Assembly (NCBI RefSeq): GCF_016908935.1
Contig: NZ_JAFBEV010000005.1
Location: 1-64,000, forward strand
Source: Sporolactobacillus spathodeae
GTDB taxonomy: Bacteria; Bacillota; Bacilli; Bacillales; Sporolactobacillaceae
Direction of reading: 5' to 3'
DNA length: 64,000 nucleotides
The position numbers and the translations under genes are program-made. This document shows, piece after piece, positions 18,202-26,143 of the stretch; position 1 is the first letter of the stretch; each line of letters begins with the position of its first letter. The notes beneath the pieces are model-generated. The model did no database searches, had not been told where the DNA came from, and worked only from the letters and a program-made list of their open reading frames with translations.

Positions 18202-18531
18202 ATGATGTGTCAATTTTTTCAAAAGTTAATAAGGGGTTGCGATCGTGGTTTCACTTTGATCGAAATGATGATTGTCCTAATGATTATCTCCATTCTCCTG
18301 CTTATTGCCGTACCCAATATGATTAAATCGCAAAGCGTCGTTCGCGGAAAGAGCACAGACGCAACGGTGAAACTGGTTCAAAGCCAGGTTGGTGCCTATC
18401 AGATGGATCACAATGGCACGCTACCTAGTTCATTGGAAGATTTGGTCACTGATGGTTACGTAGATAGTATCAAGAGTCCGGATGGAGGAACACTTCAGAT
18501 GGACGCTGAAGGAACTGTTAGCGCACCATAA
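18202..18531 (+). CDS. comGC: Competence major pseudopilin ComGC
   Basis: It is the main subunit of the transformation pilus. A short basic leader ends at the prepilin site GFTLIEMMIVLMII (Gly then Phe +1, Glu +5), followed by the hydrophobic helix. ComC peptidase is expected to cleave it. Its 109 residues are normal. AAGGAGGG lies 5 bases before the ATG, with a second ATG directly after. It is the first gene of the local comG cluster; the usual upstream comGA and comGB are not here. Confidence 0.93.
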   Translation: MMCQFFQKLIRGCDRGFTLIEMMIVLMIISILLLIAVPNMIKSQSVVRGKSTDATVKLVQSQVGAYQMDHNGTLPSSLEDLVTDGYVDSIKSPDGGTLQMDAEGTVSAP

Positions 18532-18590
18532 AAAATATCCGTATTACTAATTACTCCAAATGACTGTTTGTGAGCAAGGAGGTTTATTTG

Positions 18591-19046
18591 ATGCGTTTTT
18601 CACGAAGCAAATTGATGGCTGCGCAAGGTTTTACATTGATAGAAATGATTATCGTCCTGTCAATTGCCTGTATTATCGCGCCTCTTTCTTTCATGACACT
18701 TTCCCATACTTCTGATGAAGAGAAAATGAAGCAATTTATTGAGGAAGTCGCGGACACAATACGTGATGCTCAAATGGATGCGATTAGCAAATCAACCATG
18801 GTAAAAATTTTATTCGATACGTCCAATCATTACTATTCAATCACAGAAGCAAATGATGTACAAAAAAAGCCGATGGATCCACGCATACAATTTCATGGGA
18901 ACATCAACAACCAATATATTATGATTACAAGAGACGGTGCCTTTTCAAATCCCGGCACTTACTCATTCCAATGTGGCAGTATTTGGTATTACCTTGTGTT
19001 ACAAATTGGTCAAGGAAGGTTTTATTTTGAAAAATCCTCCGTATAA
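18591..19046 (+). CDS. comGD: Competence minor pseudopilin ComGD
   Basis: This type IV prepilin-like protein has the cleavage motif GFTLIEMIIVLSI near residue 15, with Glu +5 present. It is a minor pilin of the DNA-uptake pseudopilus. I start at ATG 18591, with AAGGAGG 8 bases upstream; an in-frame ATG at 18570 would add seven residues. It lies between comGC and comGE, which fixes its identity by position. Confidence 0.88.
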   Translation: MRFSRSKLMAAQGFTLIEMIIVLSIACIIAPLSFMTLSHTSDEEKMKQFIEEVADTIRDAQMDAISKSTMVKILFDTSNHYYSITEANDVQKKPMDPRIQFHGNINNQYIMITRDGAFSNPGTYSFQCGSIWYYLVLQIGQGRFYFEKSSV

Positions 19047-19410
19047 ACTTCGCACTATCCAATCACGAATGCGCAAAATCCTATTATCAATCGATAATCG
19101 TCGTGGCTTTTTCCTCTCTGAAGCTGTTTTTTCAGTGGCGATACTCACACTGATGCTGCTTGCCACAGTACCATTACTTTTCCGTATCAACCATCAAACA
19201 ATTGTGTTCCATCAAAAAGTTGAAGCAATCAGCCTACTGCGTATGCAGCTGTTGCGATGGAAAACAGATGATCAGCCTTTTCCAGATATGAAAGTCAATA
19301 CACCCTTTCAGCTCACATGGGAAGTAAATGACACGAATCGCGCTGTCCTCTCCATTAATTGGCGCAGTTTCGAAAAAAGTTATGTCGTCAGAAGCGAGGC
19401 GAGGCGATGA
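19027..19410 (+). CDS. comGE: Competence minor pseudopilin ComGE
   Basis: This 127-residue minor pilin carries the prepilin-like segment RRGFFLSEAVFSVAILTLM near residue 28, with Glu +5. I choose the TTG at 19027, because AAGGAAGG lies 7 bases upstream; the first ATG lies inside comGD. The gene overlaps the comGD end by 20 bases and its TGA overlaps the comGF ATG (ATGA), indicating translational coupling. Confidence 0.82.
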   Translation: MKNPPYKLRTIQSRMRKILLSIDNRRGFFLSEAVFSVAILTLMLLATVPLLFRINHQTIVFHQKVEAISLLRMQLLRWKTDDQPFPDMKVNTPFQLTWEVNDTNRAVLSINWRSFEKSYVVRSEARR

Positions 19411-19838
19411 AGCACCCCGAAGGTTTTACTTTACTTTCGATGATGCTAGCACTTTGCCTCATGTCCGTCTCGCTTCTTCTTGTCGTTTCTCTAAGTAAAG
19501 TTCTTGTCAGCCGATCCATCCATCCTGAAAATACAGCAAAAGACTGCTTTCTGTTTTTTTCCCAGACGGGTAGCGAAATTCATAGTGCTGAATCAGTCAG
19601 CGCCTCTGCTTCTGGAAAACAGCTGACCGTTAAAAAGGATGGAAATAATATCACCTATAAATGGCTCAGCAATCATCGCGTGATTCGCCAAGTGAACGGT
19701 CTTGGTTACGAAATTGTATTGATGCATGTTTCTAATATTCTTTTTCAGACACATAACAATGAGCTATGGATCGAGGTGACTGATGATCAAACAAACAATT
19801 ATTACTGGGAAGACGAAAGTTATCTGCAGATTAATTGA
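19407..19838 (+). CDS. comGF: Competence minor pseudopilin ComGF
   Basis: This 143-residue protein has a prepilin-like N terminus, EGFTLLSMMLALCL, in which +5 is Ser rather than Glu, so cleavage or assembly may differ from the other subunits. The C-terminal half matches the ComGF pattern by length and position. It starts in an ATGA overlap with comGE, and its end overlaps comGG by 56 bases. Confidence 0.82.
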   Translation: MKHPEGFTLLSMMLALCLMSVSLLLVVSLSKVLVSRSIHPENTAKDCFLFFSQTGSEIHSAESVSASASGKQLTVKKDGNNITYKWLSNHRVIRQVNGLGYEIVLMHVSNILFQTHNNELWIEVTDDQTNNYYWEDESYLQIN

Positions 19839-20223
19839 ACCGTGTGCACGTTCTGAAAATGGATTTATTTTGCCGATAACGATGATGATTAGTTGTCTTT
19901 TTCTTCTTTTCATCCTCCACGCGATAGTGATGCTCGACAATCAGCAGCGATTCTATCACGCATACGAAGACAAAGTTCAATTGACTACACTCCGAGAGAA
20001 TGTATTAACGCAGGTCAATCAGAAGATACAGGAGCAAAGTTTAGACGCTCATGGTCACTTTGATGATGTAGGGGGAACAGCAGACTACTCATGCACCGCA
20101 AACAATGGGCTACTTCATGTGACACTCTCTCTTCATTCCGGTCGGGCACAAGAAACAGATGAAATGGATTACCTGGAGGCGAACGGGCAACCGAGCAACT
20201 GGGTCGAAAGAACAAGTCCATAA
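19783..20223 (+). CDS. comGG: Competence protein ComGG
   Basis: This is the last pseudopilin-type gene of the cluster: 146 residues with one N-terminal membrane helix (GFILPITMMISCLFLLFIL near residue 27) and a soluble domain. As is common for ComGG, the prepilin motif is degenerate. GAGGTGA precedes the ATG, and the start lies inside comGF. Identification rests mainly on position and the helix. Confidence 0.75.
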   Translation: MIKQTIITGKTKVICRLIEPCARSENGFILPITMMISCLFLLFILHAIVMLDNQQRFYHAYEDKVQLTTLRENVLTQVNQKIQEQSLDAHGHFDDVGGTADYSCTANNGLLHVTLSLHSGRAQETDEMDYLEANGQPSNWVERTSP

Positions 20224-20302
20224 ACACCAAAATAGAAGATGCGATGTATGGTTTACGAGCAATCTGGAAATGAATGAAATAAAAGTGAAAGGCGGTTCGA
20301 AG

Positions 20303-20506
20303 ATGAAATCAGAGGACTATGTCAGGTATTTGACCGAACAATTTGTCCGCTATCTCGAGACACCGCGTGAAGAACGGAAGAAAGCCAGACTGGAACATAA
20401 AGAAGATCGCCCGCCAATACGCGCGCAGCTTTTCGGTCAAATTCCTGATGCAATTGAAAGCTATGCCGCACAAATCAAGAAAAAAATTAAAAAACGAAGC
20501 CATTAA
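20303..20506 (+). CDS. yqzE: YqzE family small protein
   Basis: This 67-residue charged protein begins MKSEDYVRYLTEQFVRYL and has PREERKK near residue 26, the pattern of YqzE, which follows comGG in B. subtilis. Function is unknown, though co-transcription with comG is typical. I start at ATG 20303; an open frame extends upstream to 20159 within comGG but without support. Confidence 0.85.
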   Translation: MKSEDYVRYLTEQFVRYLETPREERKKARLEHKEDRPPIRAQLFGQIPDAIESYAAQIKKKIKKRSH

Positions 20507-20556
20507 TCGACCATCGCTCCGGCCACGTACGAGCGCCCGTTATGGCGCGCAGAGAA

Positions 20557-20587
20557 AAAGCTGGGGAAAGCAGTCCCAGCTTTTTTT
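20557..20587 (+). terminator. Intrinsic terminator of the comG-yqzE operon
   Basis: AAAGCTGGG and CCCAGCTTT form a 9-base stem followed by TTTTTTT, 50 bases after yqzE. Confidence 0.92.
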
Positions 20588-20613
20588 GACAATACGTTCA
20601 CAAGCTAAGCTGA

Positions 20614-21327
20614 TTACTTAATCGCTCGATAAATTCGGTAAGAGAGCACATCTTGGTATGTCTGCATCGTCATCAGATGTGCCAACCAAATATCAATCGC
20701 GTCCCGATCCAACGCACCATCTATTTGAAAGGCAGGGCCGACTGGCGCGACTGCTTCTGTCTCAAATTCTTTATCCGTAAAGGCTTCTACGGTTGAAAAA
20801 CCGGCTTTTTTCAAAAGAGTCAACCAGTCCTGTTCTGTATAGAGACCTGAAACCCCATATAAATCGCAGATAAATCGAGCGTCCTCTTCTGGAAGCACAT
20901 GCTCTATGGTCATCTCAATCGCGATTAATTTTCCACCTGTACGTAAGACTCGGTAATATTCGGGTATCGATTGAGCGATTTGAGTAAATGCCGTTACCGA
21001 TTCAGAGATGACCCAATCAAACGATTCCATCTCAAAAGGAATTTTCTCAGCAGAGCCCTGCAGCACAGTAAAACTCGCTTTGGCATTTTTCGCTCGCTCG
21101 GATGCCTGCTTCACCATCTTCGGATGGAAATCAAGGCCTGTGACTTGTGTGCTTGTGTTCTCGGCTAAATAACATGCTGTGGCACCCGTTCCGCAACCAA
21201 CATCCAGTACACGTTCTCCTGGCTCCAAATGTGACGCGGCAATCACTTTTTCCGTTAAATCGTGACCGCCTGGGTGGGCATTGTCTATTGATAATTTAGC
21301 CAGAAAGTCAATGTATCGCTGATTCAC
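20614..21327 (-). CDS. Class I SAM-dependent methyltransferase
   Basis: This protein of about 237 residues has the SAM-binding motif VLDVGCGTGATACYLAEN near residue 42 and a following acidic strand (TGLDFHPKMVKQA). It looks like UbiE/small-molecule methyltransferases; the substrate cannot be told. I use GTG 21327 (NQRYIDFLAKL), preceded by AAGGGG; an ATG at 21354 adds nine residues with no clear ribosome site. It converges on the comG operon and lies 65 bases from yqgX. Confidence 0.8.
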   Translation of the reverse strand: MNQRYIDFLAKLSIDNAHPGGHDLTEKVIAASHLEPGERVLDVGCGTGATACYLAENTSTQVTGLDFHPKMVKQASERAKNAKASFTVLQGSAEKIPFEMESFDWVISESVTAFTQIAQSIPEYYRVLRTGGKLIAIEMTIEHVLPEEDARFICDLYGVSGLYTEQDWLTLLKKAGFSTVEAFTDKEFETEAVAPVGPAFQIDGALDRDAIDIWLAHLMTMQTYQDVLSYRIYRAIK

Positions 21328-21392
21328 TGCTTCACGCCCCTTCTGTCTGCACATCTTTCAGCATATGACAACAAGGGACATTCGGTGCTGGT

Positions 21393-22031
21393 TTACCCGC
21401 CTACTATATATGGGTTATTTTCTGCTTCCTCGCCAATGGTCGTCATCTGACCATGGCCAGGACAGACAATCGTCTCACGATCAAGGGTCATTAAATTTTT
21501 CTCAATACTATCGAGCAGCACCTCTGTGTCACCACCGTAGCTGTCTGATCGACCAATGTTTCCCTTAAAAAGTGTATCGCCGCTGAAAACAACTTTTTCA
21601 TCTGCAAAATAATAGGAAACACCGCCAGGCGAATGACCAGGCGTTTCAAAGACGTGAATGTGAAACGGACCAAGCGTGAGTGTTTGTGGCGCAGACAGCA
21701 GTTTATCCGCTGGATGGGCTTTGATATCCGCGACAAACGAAAAGAAGGATGATCCATTCTTTTTCGGATTACTGAGCCAGTCAGCTTCCCGCTCATGCAG
21801 ATAGACAGGGATGTTCCAATGGTTTCTTGATTTCTCCAAAGCACCGATGTGATCAAAATGCGCGTGCGTCAATAACAATGCAATCGGTGTTATTGCTTGT
21901 TCATTCACTGCTCGCTGAATGACTTCGAATGCCTCACCTGGATCAATAATCAATGCTTGATGCGTCTGTTCCTCCCAAATCAGATAACAGTTTTCATGTA
22001 ATGGACCGACCCGACGAACCAGCCATTTCAA
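21393..22031 (-). CDS. yqgX: MBL-fold metallohydrolase YqgX (glyoxalase II-like)
   Basis: This 212-residue metallo-beta-lactamase-fold hydrolase has the metal-binding THAHFDHIG near residue 55, a further His in TPGHSPGG near 135, an Asp in SGDTLF near 157 and a C-terminal His in CPGHGQMT. All ligands are intact. YqgX-type proteins are glyoxalase II-like thioester hydrolases. The gene is next to glcK, as in the B. subtilis yqg block. Confidence 0.88.
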   Translation of the reverse strand: MKWLVRRVGPLHENCYLIWEEQTHQALIIDPGEAFEVIQRAVNEQAITPIALLLTHAHFDHIGALEKSRNHWNIPVYLHEREADWLSNPKKNGSSFFSFVADIKAHPADKLLSAPQTLTLGPFHIHVFETPGHSPGGVSYYFADEKVVFSGDTLFKGNIGRSDSYGGDTEVLLDSIEKNLMTLDRETIVCPGHGQMTTIGEEAENNPYIVGG

Positions 22032-22058
22032 AAAAATCCCGCCTTTCTATGTGCCATT

Positions 22059-22220
22059 AACTTGGTTTAGCCAAGTCTTTTTTTAACCATTGCGCTCCGG
22101 CTCTCGCTTGCCGCGGGCGCCGCGCGTCTCCTCAAACAGGCAAAAGTCTGCGGGATCTCACTTGGCTCGCTTTTCCCGCAAGGCGCCAGAGCGCCTTCGC
22201 TGCACTTTTCGCACGAATTT
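22059..22220. repeat. Full copy of the intergenic GC-rich palindromic element
   Basis: It starts with the small hairpin AACTTGGTTTAGCCAAGTC, then a T-run, GCGCTCCGGCTCTCGCTTGC, the centre GTCTGCGGGATCTC and the right arm CTTTTCCCGCAAGGCGCC, ending near TTTTCGCACGA. It lies between yqgX and glcK. It is one of the most complete copies in the window. Confidence 0.85.
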
Positions 22221-22232
22221 TTTTATCTTGTG

Positions 22233-22261
22233 AAAAAGGGATCGCCGTGACGCGCGATCCC
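22233..22261 (-). terminator. Intrinsic terminator of glcK
   Basis: GGGATCGC and GCGATCCC form an 8-base stem with a short loop; on the minus strand it is followed by TTTTTC. Confidence 0.88.
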
Positions 22262-22283
22262 TCCAAATGCGAGTAGCAAAGAG

Positions 22284-23261
22284 TTAGCCGTTCTTGATTT
22301 TTGTTTTCGCTAGCCAGGCACCGCCAATCACACCAGCATCGTTGCCTAGTTTCGCAATATCAATGGTACATGCCTGATAAATCCGAGGTAATGAATAAAG
22401 CTGGAAGTATTTTGTCAGTGGTTTAAGCAACGTATCACCCGCATGAGAGACACCGCCACCAATTACAATCATCTCTGGATTGATTACCATGGAGATAGCA
22501 CCAAGCGCATAGCCAAGATAATAGGCCGCTTTTTCAGTCACTGCCTCCGAAAGCGGATCTTTTTGCGCGGAACAATTAAAGACATCCTCCGCAGTAATAT
22601 CACCTTTCCGATCAAATATCTCTCTTAAAGTGCTTTCTGAATCATTATAATCCAGAGCATCAAGAGCCATTCTGCGGATCCCGGTCGCTGATGAAACCGT
22701 TTCAAGACAACCCTTTTTGCCACAATTGCATGGATCGCCATCCTTCGGCACAACGGTGATGTGGCCAATTTCCCCAGCCATGCCACTCACACCGTGAATA
22801 ATGTCGCCATCAACAATGATCCCGCCGCCAACACCTGTACCAAGCGTCACGCAGATCAGATTCTTCGCCCCTTGACCAGCGCCCAGCCACATTTCGCCTA
22901 AAGCTGCCATATTCGCGTCATTCTCAATGATAACCGGAAGCCCAATCGCCTGTTCAAGCGCTTCTTTCAATGGATAATTTTCCCAGCCAATATTAACCGC
23001 CTGATAAACGAATCCAGTGTCCATATCAATAAAACCTGGTGCACCCATTCCAATTCCACGAATGTCCGCGTGATTCAAATTGATCTGCTCAATTTTCTTT
23101 AAAACACTTGCGCTGATGTCTGCCGCAATGTGGCTGCCATTATCTATGGTATTGGTCGCAATTGCCCATTTATCAAGCATTTTACCGGTATCATCGATAA
23201 TTGCCATTTTTATTGTTGTCCCACCTAAATCGACACCGATGTTAATTTTATCTCCCATCAT
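22284..23261 (-). CDS. glcK: Glucokinase (ROK family)
   Basis: It phosphorylates glucose with ATP. It has the N-terminal ATP-binding VDLGGTTIKMAIID, the catalytic ENDANMAALGE near residue 105, GTGVGGGI near 135 and the ROK zinc motif CNCGKKGCLE near 180. The 325-residue length matches B. subtilis GlcK and the neighbour yqgX agrees. No DNA-binding domain is fused, so it is an enzyme rather than a repressor. Two ATGs stand in tandem at the start. Confidence 0.93.
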   Translation of the reverse strand: MMGDKINIGVDLGGTTIKMAIIDDTGKMLDKWAIATNTIDNGSHIAADISASVLKKIEQINLNHADIRGIGMGAPGFIDMDTGFVYQAVNIGWENYPLKEALEQAIGLPVIIENDANMAALGEMWLGAGQGAKNLICVTLGTGVGGGIIVDGDIIHGVSGMAGEIGHITVVPKDGDPCNCGKKGCLETVSSATGIRRMALDALDYNDSESTLREIFDRKGDITAEDVFNCSAQKDPLSEAVTEKAAYYLGYALGAISMVINPEMIVIGGGVSHAGDTLLKPLTKYFQLYSLPRIYQACTIDIAKLGNDAGVIGGAWLAKTKIKNG

Positions 23262-23413
23262 CCATCGCCTGCTTTCTACTTCACTCTGTCTCTATTTTCA
23301 CCTAAAAAAAATGATTTGCCAATAAAAAAAGGCGAATTCATCTAAAAAAAATAATGAAAATCATCCTATTGGCATACCTTTGAGAGACAAGTCTGTTTTG
23401 GGGGCAGAATACG

Positions 23414-24256
23414 ATGAAACAGCGACAAGCTGTATCTTCAATAATCCTTTTCTTTTTTCTTTTCTCTGTTCTTCTCGTGTCATACCATCTGACCGGTGAT
23501 CATCCGGCAATCACTTATTTCCCGGAAAACGAACCCATCGTGTTTAAAGATTACGGGACAACTTTACAATTAACAGATGGCGGAACAAGCCTTGATTGGT
23601 TTATTCACAGCTCCTTATATCAAACCGCCTATTTGATGCAAAATTTTTCCTTACTCTACAAAAACAACAGACTGATCGAAATCAACAATCAATGGAAAAA
23701 AGACACAAACAGAATTGCAGACCGAAGAAGCGTACACGCTAATTTTGGGTACTATCAAAGTGTGACCGTTCATCAGGCTGAGGTGCACCGAGGGGAGACG
23801 ATAAGCGGCAAAGAAGTTAGTTCTTATGCACAACTGTTCGTCGCATCTTTAAATGGAAGACGAGCGGGCTTTCAACAAGGTCGAACTGAAGCGGAAAAAC
23901 AAATAGAGCGAAAGATAGTGACAACCTATAATCGCCAACAAAAGGAGCTTCTCATGCGTGCAGCCAAACAATATGGCTTTCAACCCGAGGCATATAAAAT
24001 AATAAGTTTGGCAGATCTCGCGAGTACAGCACCAAAAACACTCTTTCCTTCCAGGCCGGATACTGCAAGTCGGATCACCGGACAATTATGGGAGGGCATT
24101 TATAAAATAATTTTAAGTGGCTTTCAAATGGGTGAGAATCAGTATGAACCAGTCATCGGTAGTTCGCTGCCCCTTCTTTTAATCGGAAAGGACCATATGC
24201 TGGTCCTAACTGAATCGGCAGGTGGCCGTATTGTTCTATTGAAGCAGCTTTTTTGA
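23414..24256 (+). CDS. Unrecognised membrane-anchored or secreted protein
   Basis: I do not recognise this 280-residue protein. It has one N-terminal hydrophobic segment (SSIILFFFLFSVLLVSYHL), and the rest should lie outside the membrane. The middle is polar with an RRAGFQQGRTEAEKQIERK stretch near residue 150; the C terminus has alternating hydrophobic strands (LPLLLIGKDHMLVLTES). It has no cysteine that would make it a lipoprotein and no enzymatic motif that I can see. It lies on the opposite strand to its neighbours, between glcK and yqgN, where B. subtilis has yqgP/yqgQ. Confidence 0.7.
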   Translation: MKQRQAVSSIILFFFLFSVLLVSYHLTGDHPAITYFPENEPIVFKDYGTTLQLTDGGTSLDWFIHSSLYQTAYLMQNFSLLYKNNRLIEINNQWKKDTNRIADRRSVHANFGYYQSVTVHQAEVHRGETISGKEVSSYAQLFVASLNGRRAGFQQGRTEAEKQIERKIVTTYNRQQKELLMRAAKQYGFQPEAYKIISLADLASTAPKTLFPSRPDTASRITGQLWEGIYKIILSGFQMGENQYEPVIGSSLPLLLIGKDHMLVLTESAGGRIVLLKQLF

Positions 24257-24267
24257 ATAATTACTGG

Positions 24268-24426
24268 CTATTCATCGATCTCGGCATCAAGTCTATCCAT
24301 TCGCTCGATGAGCCATTTTCCGCCAATCAGCATCAACGCGATCTCCAAAAGTGCCCAACGACGTCTAAAGAGATAGACAAGAAGCATCATAAAAATCAAT
24401 AAAGGCCATTGACTAATCCGACGCAA
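24268..24426 (-). CDS. Small single-pass membrane protein (52 aa)
   Basis: An open frame from TTG 24426 encodes 52 residues with one membrane segment (WPLLIFMMLLVYLF) followed by RRRW, a second weaker hydrophobic stretch (ALLEIALMLIGGKWLI) and an acidic tail (DRLDAEIDE). AGGAAG lies 8 bases upstream of the TTG. It precedes nothing on its strand but sits beside the formyl-THF cyclo-ligase gene, where B. subtilis has the small gene yqgO. Function is unknown. Confidence 0.7.
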   Translation of the reverse strand: MRRISQWPLLIFMMLLVYLFRRRWALLEIALMLIGGKWLIERMDRLDAEIDE

Positions 24427-24530
24427 CTGCGCCACTTCCTTTCTTTATCCGTTAAAGATGAATTAAGTATAAGAAAAACTCAGGATTCGCCCTTGTTCAC
24501 AGGACTTGACTAAGCCCTGTTTAATGTTCC

Positions 24531-25145
24531 TTAGTCTGCACGTTCACCTTTGTTTCCATACGCATGCCCCGCAAATCCTCCCGTATCAATTCTGTCTTTT
24601 TCGGTCAAAAGCACCTGCACTTTCTTGTCATGCGCCTCTGCTGGTATCTGGTCGATGAACTGATCGGATAACAGTAAAGACAGGGTTGGCCCTTGATAAA
24701 TAGACAGCAAACGATCATAATATCCGCCGCCGTAACCAATTCTAAATCCCCTTCGATCAAAAACAACACCGGGGACAATCACAAGTTCTAAATCAGCTGG
24801 ATCAATCCGCCCGGTTTTCGAAACATCCGGCTCCATCAATCCTAGATGCCCGGGCTTCAGGCTGCTGAATGAATCAATCGGACAGAACATTAACGTTTTT
24901 GTTTTCGGTTCACATTGAGGCACCGCAACTTTTTTCCCTGATGCCCATGCTGATTCAATCAGCGACCGTGTTTCAACCTCGCGTGCCATCGAAATCGTTA
25001 CCGCAACAACTCGCGCGCTTTGCCAAAGCGGATCCATGATTAATCGTGCGCTGATCTGCGCGCATTTCTTCTTGAATTGCGTCTCTTCAATTGTGCGCAA
25101 ATAGTGCAGCATATTCTGACGTAATTCGGCTTTTTGTTCGCGCAT
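24531..25145 (-). CDS. yqgN: 5-formyltetrahydrofolate cyclo-ligase
   Basis: It converts 5-formyl-THF to 5,10-methenyl-THF with ATP. It shows the N-terminal KAELRQNML segment, VPQCEPKTKTLMF near residue 95, and the signature VIVPGVVFDRRGFRIGYGGG near 130-150. The 204-residue length is slightly over the usual 185-190. AAGGGGATGAGTGG precedes the ATG. It stands upstream of the 52-residue membrane protein gene on the same strand. Confidence 0.92.
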   Translation of the reverse strand: MREQKAELRQNMLHYLRTIEETQFKKKCAQISARLIMDPLWQSARVVAVTISMAREVETRSLIESAWASGKKVAVPQCEPKTKTLMFCPIDSFSSLKPGHLGLMEPDVSKTGRIDPADLELVIVPGVVFDRRGFRIGYGGGYYDRLLSIYQGPTLSLLLSDQFIDQIPAEAHDKKVQVLLTEKDRIDTGGFAGHAYGNKGERAD

Positions 25146-25224
25146 CCACTCATCCCCTTTTCAAGTAGCAATGTTTTTTTAATGCATCAAGCAGGCGAGC
25201 GAAACCCTTCCAGCCCTTATTCTG

Positions 25225-25372
25225 CACTAATTTTGCTTCGGTCGCTCGTTTGCCGCTTGCGGACCGCAAACCTCAGACAAGCGAGAATTTGCGGGGTCTC
25301 TCCTGGCTCGTTTTTCCCGCAAGGCGCCAACGCACGTCACTGCATTTTTGTGCGAGAAACTTTATGCTTTCT
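25225..25372. repeat. Full copy of the intergenic palindromic element
   Basis: TTTTGCTTCGGTCGCTCGTT, the centre GCGGGGTCTCTCCTGGCTCG and TTTTTCCCGCAAGGCGCCAA match the copy at 22059-22220, ending TTTTTGTGCGAGAAAC. It fills most of the 332-base gap between yqgN and rpmG. Confidence 0.85.
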
Positions 25373-25382
25373 TATCGCTTAA

Positions 25383-25433
25383 GAAAAAAAAATAAAGCTG
25401 AGGAATGCTTGATTCAGTCATTCCCCAACTTTA
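25383..25433 (-). terminator. Intrinsic terminator of rpmG
   Basis: On the minus strand AAAGTTGGGGAATG pairs imperfectly with CATTCCTCAGCTTT and is followed by ATTTTTTTTTC. Confidence 0.85.
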
Positions 25434-25477
25434 TCTTTCTTTATATTGCCACAATCGAAGCACATAAGTGCAAAGAC

Positions 25478-25627
25478 TTATTTTGTTTCGCGGTATGTGA
25501 CGTACCTTCTCAGTTTCGGGCTGTACTTCTTTAATTCAAGACGTTCCGGATTCTTTTGCTTGTTCTTTGTCGTAATATAGTCACGATCGCCAGTTTCCGT
25601 ATTTTCAAGAATAACTTTTACGCGCAT
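25478..25627 (-). CDS. rpmG: 50S ribosomal protein L33, cysteine-free form
   Basis: This 49-residue L33 reads [20 protein letters not shown] at its start and ends [10 protein letters not shown]. The four zinc-binding cysteines of the common form are all absent: the first pair is replaced by the ENTETG segment and the second by YSPKLR. It is therefore a zinc-independent paralogue. GGAGGG lies 6 bases before the chosen ATG, with another ATG immediately upstream. Position next to yqgN matches rpmGA of B. subtilis. Confidence 0.92.
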   Translation of the reverse strand: MRVKVILENTETGDRDYITTKNKQKNPERLELKKYSPKLRRYVTYRETK

Positions 25628-25932
25628 CATTATCCCTCCAATGCATTAATTTCCAAACAGTCAGTTAAACATACACTTTATATTAACAAATATGTGCACA
25701 TGCTTCAACCCCTTTTGATGATCATCCAAGAAGAATGATGAGGAAGAAATTGTTAGTTTGATTACAAACTTCTTTCTTTTTCTACATAATTCTTCCGCAA
25801 GCAGAAAAGTTATGTTATAAATGATTTGTGCAGGCTGTTTTTGCGCAAGAATCATGCTTTCCCGGAAACCTCCCTGCACAAAATGAGACGATTAATGTGT
25901 CATGGCAAATCGTGATAATTAGGGGGGAAAAA
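25628..25932. other. 305-base divergent intergenic region between rpmG and a small membrane protein gene
   Basis: I see no gene. The stretch is AT-rich, with GAAGAATGATGAGGAAGAA near 25730 and TTATGTTATAAATG near 25810 that could serve as a -10 region for the rightward genes. Nothing else is distinctive. Confidence 0.4.
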
Positions 25933-26142
25933 ATGATGGGTCTTGTCATATTAATTCTAATCATCGTCGGGCTAGTTGCGCTGATCCTGTCTTATACAAA
26001 ACAGGACAGTATCAAACAGATCGAGAGCCAATTGGAAGAAAACTCCATAACGATGATGCAAGAATTGTATAAAGTGAAGAAAAAAATCCGTGTTCTCGAA
26101 GAGGAAATGATGATCGGAGACCGGGATAAATTTAAAGGGTGA
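25933..26142 (+). CDS. Small membrane protein with coiled coil (69 aa)
   Basis: I do not recognise a named family. One N-terminal helix (MGLVILILIIVGLVALIL) is followed by a charged coiled coil ending GDRDKFKG. AGGGGGG lies just before tandem ATGs at 25933 and 25936. Its stop is one base before the next start, so the two genes are co-translated. The topology (anchor plus cytoplasmic coil) suggests a scaffold. Confidence 0.75.
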   Translation: MMGLVILILIIVGLVALILSYTKQDSIKQIESQLEENSITMMQELYKVKKKIRVLEEEMMIGDRDKFKG

Positions 26143-26143
26143 G

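Noticed and set aside
23315-23378. TGCCAATA/TATTGGCA inverted repeat between glcK and the unknown gene as an operator
   Set aside because: The arms are only 8 bases and about 45 bases apart; chance is a sufficient explanation.
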